A stretch of DNA of 64,000 nt from Thiosocius sp963808165 (GTDB taxonomy: Bacteria > Pseudomonadota > Gammaproteobacteria > Chromatiales > Chromatiaceae). A program made the translations under genes and the position numbers. Of this stretch, positions 1 to 8,906 are shown one piece after another (position 1 is the stretch's first letter; each line of letters opens with the position of its first letter). The notes beneath the pieces are model-generated. The model worked only from the letters and a program-made list of their open reading frames with translations, had not been told where the DNA came from and did no database searches. The stretch is from NCBI GenBank assembly GCA_963808165.1, contig CAWEET010000023.1:62001-126000 (forward strand), given 5' to 3'.

Positions 1-1
1 C

Positions 2-874
2 GGGATCGCAGGCGCCGGTCAGGGTCTGACCGGGCGCCCGGGGCTCAGCGGCACCTTCGCGACTGGCGTCCTGGCGGTTGTCGTGGCGAGCCCCTGTACC
101 GCCCCCTTCATGGGAGGCGCGCTCGGTTTCGCCATCACACGACCGCCGGCCGAGGCATTACTGGTCTTCCTGGCACTGGCAATCGGTTTCGCACTGCCAG
201 TGCTGTTGCTGAGCATCTGGCCAGGCTGGCTGAAGCTGCTGCCGGCACCCGGCGCCTGGATGGAGCGGCTGCGCAACGGCCTGGCCTTCCCGCTGTACGG
301 CGCAGCGGCCTGGTTGCTCTGGGTGCTCAGCCAGCAGGTCGAGGCGCAGACCCTGGCAGCCGTGCTAACCGGCGCCGTGTTGCTGTCCTTCACGTTGTGG
401 TGGTATGGACAAGCCCTGCACCAACGCCGAGGCCAGCTGGTGGTCGTACTGGCCGGCACATCGGTCGCGGTCGGTCTGGCCGCGCTGGCGGTCACCGATC
501 CGCAACCGCAGCAGCCCGGACCACATGCCGAACGCTGGAGCGTGGAACGCGTCGAGCAGCTGCGTCGACAAGGCCGGCCCCTGCTGGTCAATTTCACCGC
601 CGCCTGGTGTATCACCTGTAAAGTCAACGAGCAGGTCGCACTCGGCACCGACAGCGTGCGCACAGCACTGCGCGAACAGGGTATCGCCTATCTGAAGGGT
701 GACTGGACGCGGCGAGATGCCGAAATCACTGCCGAGCTGCAGCGTCATGGTCGGAGCGGCGTACCCCTGTATCTGCTCTATCCGCCCGGCGATGGGCAGC
801 CGGCGGTCCTGCCCCAGTTGCTGACCGAGGGGCTGGTCCTGCAAGCCATCGATAACATCCACCACCAGGAGTGA
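2..874 (+). CDS. DsbD-type thiol:disulfide interchange protein, C-terminal part (5' truncated by window edge)
   Basis: The reading frame is open from base 2, so the N-terminus lies outside the window. The visible part starts inside the CcdA-like membrane domain, where ASPCTAPFMGG holds one of the two redox cysteines that carry electrons across the inner membrane. Further membrane helices follow, then a periplasmic thioredoxin-like domain with the active site WCITCK near the C-terminus. The family passes reducing power from cytoplasmic thioredoxin to periplasmic disulfide reductases. The next gene overlaps or abuts it and encodes a redoxin, a likely partner. It could be DsbD proper or an ScsB-type homologue; the missing N-terminal domain would decide. 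Confidence 0.9.
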   Translation, partial: GIAGAGQGLTGRPGLSGTFATGVLAVVVASPCTAPFMGGALGFAITRPPAEALLVFLALAIGFALPVLLLSIWPGWLKLLPAPGAWMERLRNGLAFPLYGAAAWLLWVLSQQVEAQTLAAVLTGAVLLSFTLWWYGQALHQRRGQLVVVLAGTSVAVGLAALAVTDPQPQQPGPHAERWSVERVEQLRRQGRPLLVNFTAAWCITCKVNEQVALGTDSVRTALREQGIAYLKGDWTRRDAEITAELQRHGRSGVPLYLLYPPGDGQPAVLPQLLTEGLVLQAIDNIHHQE

Positions 875-879
875 ACCTC

Positions 880-1479
880 ATGTCGCACAAAATGCTTTGT
901 TTCTTGCTCATGCTCGCCGCAGCCGGTGCGGCCCCCGCCGCGGTCAAGGTCGGACAGCCCGCGCCGGAATTCACCGGCACGGATACCCAGGGTCGACAGC
1001 ACACCCTCAGCGACTATCACGGCAAGTTCCTGGTACTCGAATGGACCAATCACGACTGCCCCTACGTACGCAAACACTATGGCGCCGGCAACATGCAGGC
1101 GCAGCAACAGGAGGCGGCGGCACAGGGCGTCGCGTGGCTGTCCATCATCTCGTCCGCGCCCGGCAAGCAGGGCCACGTCAGCCCGGCTCAGGCCGACCAG
1201 CTCACCACGCAGCGCAACGCGGCACCGAGCGCGGTGCTGCTGGACGACGGCGGCGAGATCGGTCGCCTGTACGGTGCCAAGACGACGCCGCATATGTACA
1301 TCATCGATCCTGAGGGAAAGCTGATCTATATGGGCGGCATCGACAGCATCGCGTCGGCCAGCCCGGACGACATCGGCAAGGCAAGCCAGTATGTGCGCGC
1401 GGCGCTGGACGAGGCGTTGGCCGGCAAGGCGATCGGTACCCCGGTCACCCGACCCTACGGCTGCTCGGTCAAGTACTGA
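880..1479 (+). CDS. Exported AhpC/TSA-like redoxin
   Basis: A 199-aa protein with an N-terminal signal peptide (hydrophobic LCFLLMLAAAGAAPA) and a thioredoxin-fold AhpC/TSA domain. The conserved NHDCPYVRKHY carries the probable peroxidatic cysteine, and the chain ends in YGCSVKY, a tail I recall from this redoxin group. I chose the ATG at 880 because AGGAG at 867-871 sits 8 nt before it; a GTG at 871 overlaps the upstream stop and lies too close to that site. Coupling to the DsbD-type gene suggests it receives electrons from it in the periplasm; that partnership is inferred from position. Confidence 0.85.
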   Translation: MSHKMLCFLLMLAAAGAAPAAVKVGQPAPEFTGTDTQGRQHTLSDYHGKFLVLEWTNHDCPYVRKHYGAGNMQAQQQEAAAQGVAWLSIISSAPGKQGHVSPAQADQLTTQRNAAPSAVLLDDGGEIGRLYGAKTTPHMYIIDPEGKLIYMGGIDSIASASPDDIGKASQYVRAALDEALAGKAIGTPVTRPYGCSVKY

Positions 1480-1850
1480 CTCCGGCACCTGCTTTGGCGA
1501 CTGCGCGGCGGCTGGCTCGCCGAGCACATGCTCGTCGGGGATGCCGCGCGGCTGATACCGCACCGCCGCAACAGGCGGACGGTCTGCTGCGGCAGCTTGA
1601 CCCGGTTTTTCGTGGGGGAAGCACGGCGCGAAACCAGCGGGGAATGCCGCGATGCGCATTGATGTCTGGTGCAGCGTTACCTACATTACACGGGCTGACG
1701 GTCGCCTATCGGTGATTCGCTATCGCTGCGGCCATTTTCTCGACCGGCCGATGCAGCCACGCCGTCGAGCCGGGGATCGAGCACGACCCGATGAGCTCGA
1801 GGTCAGACCAGAGTGCGTCACCGCCAAATTAACACGATGGAGTATCGCTG
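1480..1850. other. Intergenic stretch without a recognisable gene
   Basis: Reading frames here are short, arginine-rich and not family-like. A small hairpin (CGAGCA-CA-TGCTCG) lies about 40 nt after the redoxin stop but has no T-run, so it is weak as a terminator. The last 50 nt become more AT-rich before the next gene and presumably hold its promoter, which I could not place. Confidence 0.5.
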
Positions 1851-2651
1851 ATGAGAGTCGTTACCGGAGTCCAGGCCGTATTCGCCGGCCTTGTCTTATT
1901 CGTTGTTGGCGCAGGCCAGTCCCTGGCGGCTGAACTGCAGTGGTTCGGACAGTCTGCCTTCAAACTCACCACCGAAACCGGGAAGGTGATCGTCATCGAT
2001 CCCTTCCTGCTCAAGAATCCAAAGACACCGGAAGAGCTGAAGGACCTCAAGAAGCTAGGCAAGGTGGATTTGATCCTGGTGACCCATGGGCATTTCGATC
2101 ACACAGCCGATGTTCAGGCCCTGGCCGAATTGACCGACGCCAAGGTCGGCATGAATGCCGACATGGGCAGCGTGTATGGCAGCCTCGGCCTGTTGCCGAA
2201 GGAACAGATGATCAGATGGAACAAGAGCGGCACCATCACGCCCATCGGTGAAAACATCAAAATCACGATGGTTCGTGCCGAACACAGTTCCAGCGTCACT
2301 CATGAGGGCGCAGTGCACGCCGGAGGCGAACCCGTCGGTTACGTGATCGAACTCGAGAACGGCTACAAGATCTACCATTCCGGCGACACCGGCGTGTTTG
2401 GCGACATGAAGATGATCGGTGAATACTACAAACCCGACCTGGCCCTGGTTTGCATCGGCGGCTGGTTCACGATGGGCCCGAAGGAAGCAGCCTACGCCAT
2501 GGGGAGTTTGATGCAGCCCAAGATGGTGATACCGATGCACTACGGGACCTTCCCGCCGCTTAAGGGAACACCGCAGGAGATGATCGACGCACTCGGTGAG
2601 TCACCCGTGAATGTGCGGGTCATGGCCCCGGGTGAAACGCTGACCCTGTGA
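1851..2651 (+). CDS. Exported UPF0173-like metallo-beta-lactamase-fold hydrolase
   Basis: A 266-aa protein with a cleavable signal peptide ending near QSLAAEL, followed by a metallo-hydrolase fold. The metal-binding motif THGHFDHTAD is at about residues 81-90; further metal ligands are likely in AEHSSS, HSGDTG and PMHYGTFP. This matches the UPF0173/YtkL branch, whose members are usually cytoplasmic and whose substrate is unknown, so the signal peptide is unusual. A GGAG lies about 10 nt before the ATG. It stands alone between two intergenic regions, so context gives no hint of substrate. Confidence 0.82.
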   Translation: MRVVTGVQAVFAGLVLFVVGAGQSLAAELQWFGQSAFKLTTETGKVIVIDPFLLKNPKTPEELKDLKKLGKVDLILVTHGHFDHTADVQALAELTDAKVGMNADMGSVYGSLGLLPKEQMIRWNKSGTITPIGENIKITMVRAEHSSSVTHEGAVHAGGEPVGYVIELENGYKIYHSGDTGVFGDMKMIGEYYKPDLALVCIGGWFTMGPKEAAYAMGSLMQPKMVIPMHYGTFPPLKGTPQEMIDALGESPVNVRVMAPGETLTL

Positions 2652-2943
2652 CCGCAAGCGCATAGGTGACCGCGACGAACCCCTGAGACTCGCCAGAACC
2701 AAAAGGCATCGGATAACGTGCCGGTTTGTTCGATTCTGGGGCGGCTGCCTTACGGATGCGGCAGTCGGGCCTCCAGGGACGGTTTCACGGAGCCCCCGCT
2801 ACAGACTGAGATCCACGATCTGCACCCGGTGCTTGCATGGGCGATCTCTTCGCAGCGGGTCGAACGGAAAACATTATTGTGACGCCTGTTTGCTGCCGCA
2901 ACAGGACAGGGACAAGGAGCCCAGCGCCGGGGTGTCAACGCAC

Positions 2944-4776
2944 CTAACCGAGGTGCTGCATCAGCTCGGTGTCCTGCTCGATCTTGTTGGCGAAATAGCC
3001 GGCCATGTTCATCAGCATCCGGGTCCGGACCGCATCGGGGAGCGTGTCGAAGCGCACCTCCAGACAGACCGCATCGGTTGCCGCCGCCACATCTGCGGTT
3101 CGCCGCCTGCGGCCGACCAGGGCCACCTCGCCAAAGACCGTGCCCGGACCGAGCGTGGTCACCCGCAGCTTATGCCCGGCCTCGGTGTCTACCAGGACCT
3201 CGACCTGGCCGCGAAGGATGAAATACAGGGAGTCGGCCTCGTCCCCGGCGCGCACGATCCTTGTCCCGGCCGCAAATTGTCGATCCTGCCCGGCCCTCCG
3301 CAAGCTCTTGAGTTCCTGCGGCGTCATCCCTGCGCACAGATACTGGCGGCACAGATCAGTGCTGACCGGCTCGGCCGGCGGCGCCAGCTCGGCCGCGGCG
3401 AGCCGGTGATTCTCGCACCACTCCACGGCATGGTCGGTGTCCTCGAAATTTAGCCAGCCCGGCTGCTGGGTCAACGTCAGCGCCTGCAGGTGCCTCTTCA
3501 GCCGGTAGAGGTGGGTGCAGTCGGTAAAGAACACGGCCCTACCCTGTGCGGCGACCCGCTCGCAGAGCCCGCTCAACAGCAGGATCGAGGCCATATCACA
3601 GGCGATCACCCGCCTGAGGTCGATCACCAGAAAATCCGCGTCCCCGAGCGCTGCCAGCATGTCAAGGGTCACCGATTCGGTGTTGCCGAACAACAGCTCA
3701 CCCTGCAACTCGTAAATGCGCACCCGTCGCCCCTGTGTCGCCAACAGCTCGAGTTCGCTGGCGCTGCGCCGTCGGCGAGAGGCGAACTTGGCGCCGTCAT
3801 AGACCCGGCGCAGGATCGAGCTCGAGGTGGAGCGGGCGACGTTGAACAGATGCAGGCCGAAATCCCTGGACAGGCGTTTGCAGGCCTGGATCCCACGCAC
3901 ACTATTGCCCTTCTCATCGAGGGCCGGCGAGAACACCCCGAGCCCGAATTGACCTGGGAGGACAGCCATGATCCCACCACCCACTCCGCTCTTGGCCGGC
4001 ATGCCGACATTGAAGATCCAGCCGCCCGAATAATCGTACATACCGCAGGTACTCATCACGCTCAGGACCTTTTCGACATGGCGCGACTTCAACGCGACCA
4101 CGCCGGTCACTGGGTTCACCCCGTTGTTCGCAAGGCAGGCGCCCATCGCGGCGAGGTCTCGTGCATTGACCAGGATCGAGCACTGACGGAAGTACAGGTC
4201 CAGCACCTCCTCGGGTGCCCGGTCGACGATGCCGTGCCCGTAGAGCAAGTGGGCGATAGCCCTGTTGCGGTGTCCGGTCTCGCTTTCCGAGTGATAGACC
4301 CGCTCGTCAATCTGCATCGGCCGCCCGGTATAACGCGTGAAGGTCTGCAGGACGCGCGACATCGGGTCCTCGCCGGCCTTGGCCTCGACCATCCCGGTCG
4401 TCGCAATGGCTCCGGCGTTGATCATCGGGTTCAGCGGGCGCCCGGTCTCCGGCTCTAGGCTGATCGAGTTAAACGCCTCGCCGGACGGTTCGACCCCGAC
4501 CCGTGAAACCACATGGTCGAGGCCGCGATCCTCCAGCGCCAAGCCGTAGGTGATCGCCTTGGAGATCGACTGGATGGTGAATGGCTCGCGCGAGTCGCCC
4601 ACCTGGTAGACGTGGCCATCCACAGTGACCAGGGCGATGCCCAGCCAGGCAGGATCGGCATGGGTCAGCTCGGGGATATAACTGGCGACCTCGCCGCAGG
4701 TGGTCTGCAGGAGTTCCGTATGCAGTTGTTCGAGATATCGCTGGACTGGGGATAACTCGAGGGCTTGTCTGTTCAT
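2944..4776 (-). CDS. glsA: Glutaminase A fused to STAS and cyclic-nucleotide-binding domains
   Basis: A 610-aa three-domain protein. Residues about 1-300 are a glutaminase (glutamine to glutamate plus ammonia) of the serine-beta-lactamase-like fold, with the nucleophile motif SISK and the conserved NPMINAGAI and KSGVGGGI stretches. Residues about 325-430 resemble a STAS domain. Residues about 480-600 are a cNMP-binding domain with the phosphate-binding signature FGEVALVGRRRRTADV. Plain bacterial glutaminases have about 310 residues, so this is a regulated fusion. I prefer the ATG at 4776 (MNRQALELSP) over an upstream ATG at 4866, because the extra 30 residues do not look like glutaminase. An adenylate cyclase occurs elsewhere in the window. 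Confidence 0.92.
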   Translation of the reverse strand: MNRQALELSPVQRYLEQLHTELLQTTCGEVASYIPELTHADPAWLGIALVTVDGHVYQVGDSREPFTIQSISKAITYGLALEDRGLDHVVSRVGVEPSGEAFNSISLEPETGRPLNPMINAGAIATTGMVEAKAGEDPMSRVLQTFTRYTGRPMQIDERVYHSESETGHRNRAIAHLLYGHGIVDRAPEEVLDLYFRQCSILVNARDLAAMGACLANNGVNPVTGVVALKSRHVEKVLSVMSTCGMYDYSGGWIFNVGMPAKSGVGGGIMAVLPGQFGLGVFSPALDEKGNSVRGIQACKRLSRDFGLHLFNVARSTSSSILRRVYDGAKFASRRRRSASELELLATQGRRVRIYELQGELLFGNTESVTLDMLAALGDADFLVIDLRRVIACDMASILLLSGLCERVAAQGRAVFFTDCTHLYRLKRHLQALTLTQQPGWLNFEDTDHAVEWCENHRLAAAELAPPAEPVSTDLCRQYLCAGMTPQELKSLRRAGQDRQFAAGTRIVRAGDEADSLYFILRGQVEVLVDTEAGHKLRVTTLGPGTVFGEVALVGRRRRTADVAAATDAVCLEVRFDTLPDAVRTRMLMNMAGYFANKIEQDTELMQHLG

Positions 4777-5178
4777 CTGGGTGCCTACTGGGGTCTGTGT
4801 GCCACGACCGTCGGCGACGCCGGCACGAGCGAACCGGGGGGTAGATACATCCCGTGAAATGCGCAAGAGATGTGCCGCTACGCGGCGGCCATCTCACGCC
4901 ACACCGGCATGCGCCGGACTGCCGGTTCGGGCGGCCTATCCGATAGCCGCCGTTAGCTGCCGGATGGGCGGGTTCGCGGTGCCTGGCGACAGGCGAGGCC
5001 CCACCTGCCCGGCACCAGGTCCCGGCCGGAACCGCACGGACTGATCACCGACGCAGTGAGTGTCTGGCAGCACCACGCGCCCCAAGTTGAGGCGACCGAC
5101 CCGCTGCCGCACCTCAGCGGTGCGGCCCGGTGGCGGACCGTCGGCAGCCGGCGCCGATCGGCCCCCGGGGCGCGAACC
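4777..5178. other. Intergenic region between glutaminase and dienelactone hydrolase genes
   Basis: No credible gene is seen on either strand. A perfect 8-bp hairpin, GCCGCACC-TCAGC-GGTGCGGC at 5106-5126, lies just past the 3' end of the hydrolase gene but lacks a T-run on either strand, so its role as a terminator is doubtful. The part next to the glutaminase start should hold that gene's promoter; I see no clear -35/-10 pair. Confidence 0.4.
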
Positions 5179-5964
5179 TCACAGTGCCTCTTCGAAGAGC
5201 TCCTCGAGGAACGCCAGCATGCGCATCCAGGACCGGCGGTCGGCCCGCTCCTGGTAGGCCACGCCATCCATGCCGTAGCCATCCGCATAGGGGTTGGTGA
5301 AACCATGCTTGGCGCCGGCGTAGATATCCATCTCCCAGTCGACACCCGCGTCGGACAGGGCCTTCAAGAAGGCCTTGATGCGATCCGGCGGGACGAAGCC
5401 GTCGGCGTCACCATGGGCGATCAGCACGCGCCCCTTCACCTTGGCCGCCTGCTCCGGCGTCGCCGGCGGCAAGGAGCCGTGGAAGCTGACCACACCATCC
5501 AGATCGACCCCCGAATAGGCCATCTGCATTACGGTCGCGCCACCGAAGCAGTAGCCGATCGCGGCCAGCTTCTCCGCGTCGACCTGCGGGTGCGACCGAA
5601 GCTGCTCCAACGCCAGGTTTGCACGGCGCTGCCAGAGTTCGACGCTCGAGGCGATCTGCTGCATCCAGCCCTTGGCCTCGTCGGCATGCCGAGTGATCTT
5701 CGCATCGCCGTACATGTCCGCCGCGAAGGCAACATAGCCGGTCTCGGCGAGCATCTCGGCGCGCAGCTTGGCGTAGTCGTTCAGCCCCCACCATTCGTGG
5801 GCAACCAGTATGCCCGGTCGCTTGCCGATGAACGCATCGTCCCAGTACAGATAGCCCGTCAATGCGACATCGCCGTCTTTGTAGCTTATCGTCTCCTGAT
5901 GCATGACGGCGCCGGCCATACCACTGAGCAGACACATCACGATTCCGACCTGCCAAGCTTTCAT
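5179..5964 (-). CDS. Exported dienelactone hydrolase family protein
   Basis: A 261-aa alpha/beta hydrolase with a signal peptide (cleavage near MAGAVMHQ). The family triad is visible: nucleophile cysteine in GYCFGG at about residue 140, aspartate in HGDADGFV, and histidine in GAKHGFTNP. The oxyanion region HEWWGLNDY is also typical. The classical enzyme opens dienelactones in aromatic degradation, but most members, including exported ones such as this, have unknown substrates. The Spy-like gene ends 59 nt upstream on the same strand, so the two may share a transcript. Confidence 0.88.
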   Translation of the reverse strand: MKAWQVGIVMCLLSGMAGAVMHQETISYKDGDVALTGYLYWDDAFIGKRPGILVAHEWWGLNDYAKLRAEMLAETGYVAFAADMYGDAKITRHADEAKGWMQQIASSVELWQRRANLALEQLRSHPQVDAEKLAAIGYCFGGATVMQMAYSGVDLDGVVSFHGSLPPATPEQAAKVKGRVLIAHGDADGFVPPDRIKAFLKALSDAGVDWEMDIYAGAKHGFTNPYADGYGMDGVAYQERADRRSWMRMLAFLEELFEEAL

Positions 5965-6023
5965 AATCTCCCCCCGAGATCAAAGATCAATACACTGCCG
6001 ACATCCCGATAGTGCCATCGCGA

Positions 6024-6524
6024 CTAATCGAGCGAATAGCCACTCTCGATGAGGACAAAGCGAAAATTGTCCCACTGCTCGTCATCGAAGGTATCGAGGA
6101 TATTGCGACGACAGGACAACTGATACTTGAGCACCTTGCGGTGCAACTTGAATATCTCTTCCTGCTTCGCGAACAGCACTTCCTCGCTGGTCTTCGGATT
6201 CAGTGCGATACGCTGGAAGGCTACCCGCTCCTGAATGATTCTGTTCATCGCGTGAATGAGCGGTACGCGATTCTTGTTACGCCACTCACGAAAGACCTTG
6301 ACCTGCTCGTTGGTCAGGCCGATGGCATCCCGGTTCTCCATGATCAACGGCATTAGAAAGGGGTGATAGCCCATCTGACTCAACATGGACATCTGTTGCT
6401 TTGCCAGGCCCCAGTCGATCAGATCGAGGTCACTCGGCGCTGCAGCTTCATCGGCCGCGCACTGCACCCAGGCCAGCGCAAGGACCAGTACCAAGGCCCC
6501 TGCAGATTTCCTTTTTTTCGTCAT
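6024..6524 (-). CDS. Spy/CpxP-like periplasmic helical protein
   Basis: A 166-aa protein with a signal peptide (KSAGALVLVLALAWVQCAA). The mature part is helical and charged and contains LTNEQVKVFREWRN, an LTxxQ-type motif of the kind that defines the Spy/CpxP and CnrR-like periplasmic sensor-chaperone group. AGAGGCG lies 3 nt before the ATG, which is close but usable. Family members bind unfolded envelope proteins or metals and modulate stress signalling; no sensor kinase gene is adjacent, so the partner is unknown. Confidence 0.65.
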   Translation of the reverse strand: MTKKRKSAGALVLVLALAWVQCAADEAAAPSDLDLIDWGLAKQQMSMLSQMGYHPFLMPLIMENRDAIGLTNEQVKVFREWRNKNRVPLIHAMNRIIQERVAFQRIALNPKTSEEVLFAKQEEIFKLHRKVLKYQLSCRRNILDTFDDEQWDNFRFVLIESGYSLD

Positions 6525-6826
6525 CGTCGCCTCTTGCCTCCTCGTTGCCTCCAGCCAGCCGCGGACTTCGCGCGACTTTCTCCCCCACAGTCAGGCCGAC
6601 ACCTTCCCGGTCGGATTCCATCTGCCTGCGATTCAGGTTAGCCTACTCCGTGCAGTCTCCCAAGCCTCCTGAGACAGCCTACCGATGCCGCTTGTTGCGC
6701 AATGTGGGAACCGGCGACTAAGCTCTCCAGACCAGCCGATGCTCAAGGTCGCCCCTGCAGACCCGATGCAAGGGAGGATGGTAGCGTTATGCATGGAGCC
6801 GTTGCCTCGATGACTTCTGGAAAACG
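6525..6826. other. Divergent intergenic region
   Basis: About 300 bp between the Spy-like gene (leftward) and the HD gene (rightward). The frames present are compositionally poor (Ser/Pro/Arg-rich) with no family signature. It must hold both promoters, but I see no confident -35/-10 pair. Confidence 0.4.
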
Positions 6827-7507
6827 ATGAGTCGACCCGACCACCAAAAGCGTACCCGTGACATGGTTCGGGACGGCCTGCTCGAAGAGCGATTCACCGC
6901 GCTATGGCGCCGATGCCTCGTTCCGGGCGCATCCAGTGATGCCGGGGCAATCTGGTCGCTTCTGGTGCAGCACTACTCGGAACCCCACCGCTTTTATCAC
7001 GATAGGGAGCACCTTGCGCACTGCCTGGACGAGTTGGATCTCGCCGCCACGCTGGTGGCGCATCCCGACCAGGTCGAAATGGCCATCTGGTTTCATGACG
7101 TGATCAACGAACCGGGCGTCAGCGACAATGAGCAGCGCAGCGCCGACTTTTTTCGCGGTCTCGGCGGCACCCTGTTAGATACCGAATTCTCCAACGCGGT
7201 AACCGATCTGATCCTGGTCACGACCCACCGAGAAAAGCCCCCGATACCCGATCAATGCTTCATCTGCGATATCGACCTGGCCAGCTTCGGCTGTCCCTGG
7301 GAATGCTTCCTGAGAGACTCGAGTGCGGTCAAGGCGGAATTCACCGGCACCGAGGAAGAGTACTACCGTGGGAAAGAGGCGTTTCTTCGAACCATGCTGG
7401 GACGGTCAAGGGTCTTCCTCACGGACTTTTTCTACCGGCGTTACGAACAGCAGGCACGGGAAAACATTGGGCGACTGCTCGATATGATCGGGAAAAGGAA
7501 CGACTGA
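6827..7507 (+). CDS. HD-domain metal-dependent phosphohydrolase-like protein
   Basis: A 226-aa predicted HD-superfamily protein. HYSEPHRFYHDREHLAHC at about residues 45-62 and AIWFHDVIN at about 86-94 supply the histidines and the HD pair expected for a binuclear metal site. YxEPHRxYHxxxH is the signature of a widespread uncharacterised branch; its substrate is unknown and it lacks a RelA-type synthetase domain. The first ATG gives the best match to the family N-terminus, although the ribosome site is weak. It converges on the SQR-like gene with a hairpin between them. Confidence 0.78.
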   Translation: MSRPDHQKRTRDMVRDGLLEERFTALWRRCLVPGASSDAGAIWSLLVQHYSEPHRFYHDREHLAHCLDELDLAATLVAHPDQVEMAIWFHDVINEPGVSDNEQRSADFFRGLGGTLLDTEFSNAVTDLILVTTHREKPPIPDQCFICDIDLASFGCPWECFLRDSSAVKAEFTGTEEEYYRGKEAFLRTMLGRSRVFLTDFFYRRYEQQARENIGRLLDMIGKRND

Positions 7508-7575
7508 CTGGGCTGCCTGGCCAAGCGTTCCGGTGGCGCAGCACTATGCGTGCGGCCCATCCGATGAAGGCGTAT

Positions 7576-7615
7576 CTTCGGCGGCGTGTCCTGTGGCACG
7601 GTAACGCCGACGAAG
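7576..7615. terminator. Long hairpin between convergent genes
   Basis: Arms CTTCGGCGGCGT and ACGCCGACGAAG pair at 11 of 12 positions around a 16-nt loop, between the converging HD and SQR-like genes. There is no T-run on either strand, so a bidirectional terminator is possible but not shown. Confidence 0.35.
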
Positions 7616-7660
7616 CATCGAAGCGCCGGGGAGCAGGCGCCGTTGGCCGGCCCCCGTGTC

Positions 7661-8788
7661 TCAACGGTACTGCCTCAGGTAGTTCCATTCGAATGCGCGC
7701 TTGGCCCAGTGGAAGCCCACAAAGCTCGGCAGCACGATGTTCCGGGTCGGAGTCCGCGCGACCAGCATGCCGCTGGAGCGGGTGTCGACGATACACACCA
7801 ACTCCGCCTTATAGCTGTGACTGGCCGCCTTGCCCTGGAACGCGTCCATCAGGTTGGCGACCGCCGCGGACGCCTGCAGATCCGCCATGTGCGCCTGTTT
7901 CGGCAACCAGTCCGGACCAGGGAAGCTGCCCGAGTCGCCAGCCACGTAGACCCTGTCCCAGCCATCGACCTGGCAAAAGCGGTCGGCCTTGATCATACCG
8001 CCTGCGGAGCGCGGCAGGTCGGTACTGTCGAACCATCGATTGCCGGTCATGCCCGGCATGAACAGGATCATGTCGGCGGCGAATTCGCCGCCCTCGGTCG
8101 TCACCTTGCCCGGCGCAAAACTCTTCAGCTTGTGCCCCAGGTGGGTCTCGATGCCGCGCTTCACCATCTCGCGCATCAGGCCCTCGACCGCCTTCGGCCC
8201 GAGGCGCTGCCCGGGTTTCTCGGCCGGGGTAAAGAACACCAGCCGGAACTTGTCGCGCCGCCCCTGCTTGCGTAGAAAGGAATCTATGCCGAACAGGAAT
8301 TCGAACACCGGACCGCCGCGCATCGCCGCGGGTTCTTTGGGATTGCCAGCGAAACCGAAGGCGAGCGTACCGCCGGGGAGTTCGGCCAGGCGCTCGCGGA
8401 TCTGTACCGCCACATCGACCCCGCCACAGGGCAGGTAGGCGTGCTCGATACCCGGCAGCTTACGGATAAAGCGGCCGCCGCAGGCGATGATCAGCCCATC
8501 GTTGCTTACCTCGCCCCGATCGGTAACGACACGGCGCCCGGCATCCTCGAGCCCCTTGGCGGAGACCTCGTGATAGCTCACCTGCAAACGCTCGAAAAAC
8601 GGTCGCAGGGGCACCACCAGATCTTCGGGCTGTCGCAGACCGGTCGGAATCCAGATGGTACCGGGGTAGTAGACGAACTCCGGCTTGGGCGCAATCAGGT
8701 CGATCCCGACGCTCGCATCGGCAGTGCGCAGTTTGCGCACGGCGGTGAGCGCGGCGAAACCGGCGCCAATGACGGTGACTCGTGACAT
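7661..8788 (-). CDS. Sulfide:quinone oxidoreductase-like FAD-dependent oxidoreductase
   Basis: A 375-aa flavoprotein beginning with the dinucleotide-binding loop VIGAGFAALTAVRKL. A second conserved stretch is FMPGMTG at about residue 258, and the FAD motif DRVYVAGDSGSFPG is at about 287-300. The C-terminus (FVGFHWAKRAFEWNYL) is hydrophobic or amphipathic, as in membrane-surface quinone reductases. Cysteines occur in IIACGG, LPCGG, RFCQV and LVCIV; whether two of them form the catalytic disulfide pair of true SQR cannot be settled by eye. Family knowledge places it at the membrane passing electrons from sulfide or a similar donor to quinone. It is not in an operon. Confidence 0.75.
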   Translation of the reverse strand: MSRVTVIGAGFAALTAVRKLRTADASVGIDLIAPKPEFVYYPGTIWIPTGLRQPEDLVVPLRPFFERLQVSYHEVSAKGLEDAGRRVVTDRGEVSNDGLIIACGGRFIRKLPGIEHAYLPCGGVDVAVQIRERLAELPGGTLAFGFAGNPKEPAAMRGGPVFEFLFGIDSFLRKQGRRDKFRLVFFTPAEKPGQRLGPKAVEGLMREMVKRGIETHLGHKLKSFAPGKVTTEGGEFAADMILFMPGMTGNRWFDSTDLPRSAGGMIKADRFCQVDGWDRVYVAGDSGSFPGPDWLPKQAHMADLQASAAVANLMDAFQGKAASHSYKAELVCIVDTRSSGMLVARTPTRNIVLPSFVGFHWAKRAFEWNYLRQYR

Positions 8789-8906
8789 ATCGGGGCGAAC
8801 CTCCTCGCATTCAAGGCCCTTATTCTAAAGCGCAGACGGGTGAATGTCAGACGCGCTAATCCCTGGTGTTGTTTAGGAATTTAGGTGGCCAGCCGTTATT
8901 CTTGGG

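Noticed and set aside
5056..6012. A long plus-strand frame of about 318 codons
   Set aside because: It is the shadow of the dienelactone hydrolase gene on the other strand; its translation is His/Arg/Leu-rich without a family motif.
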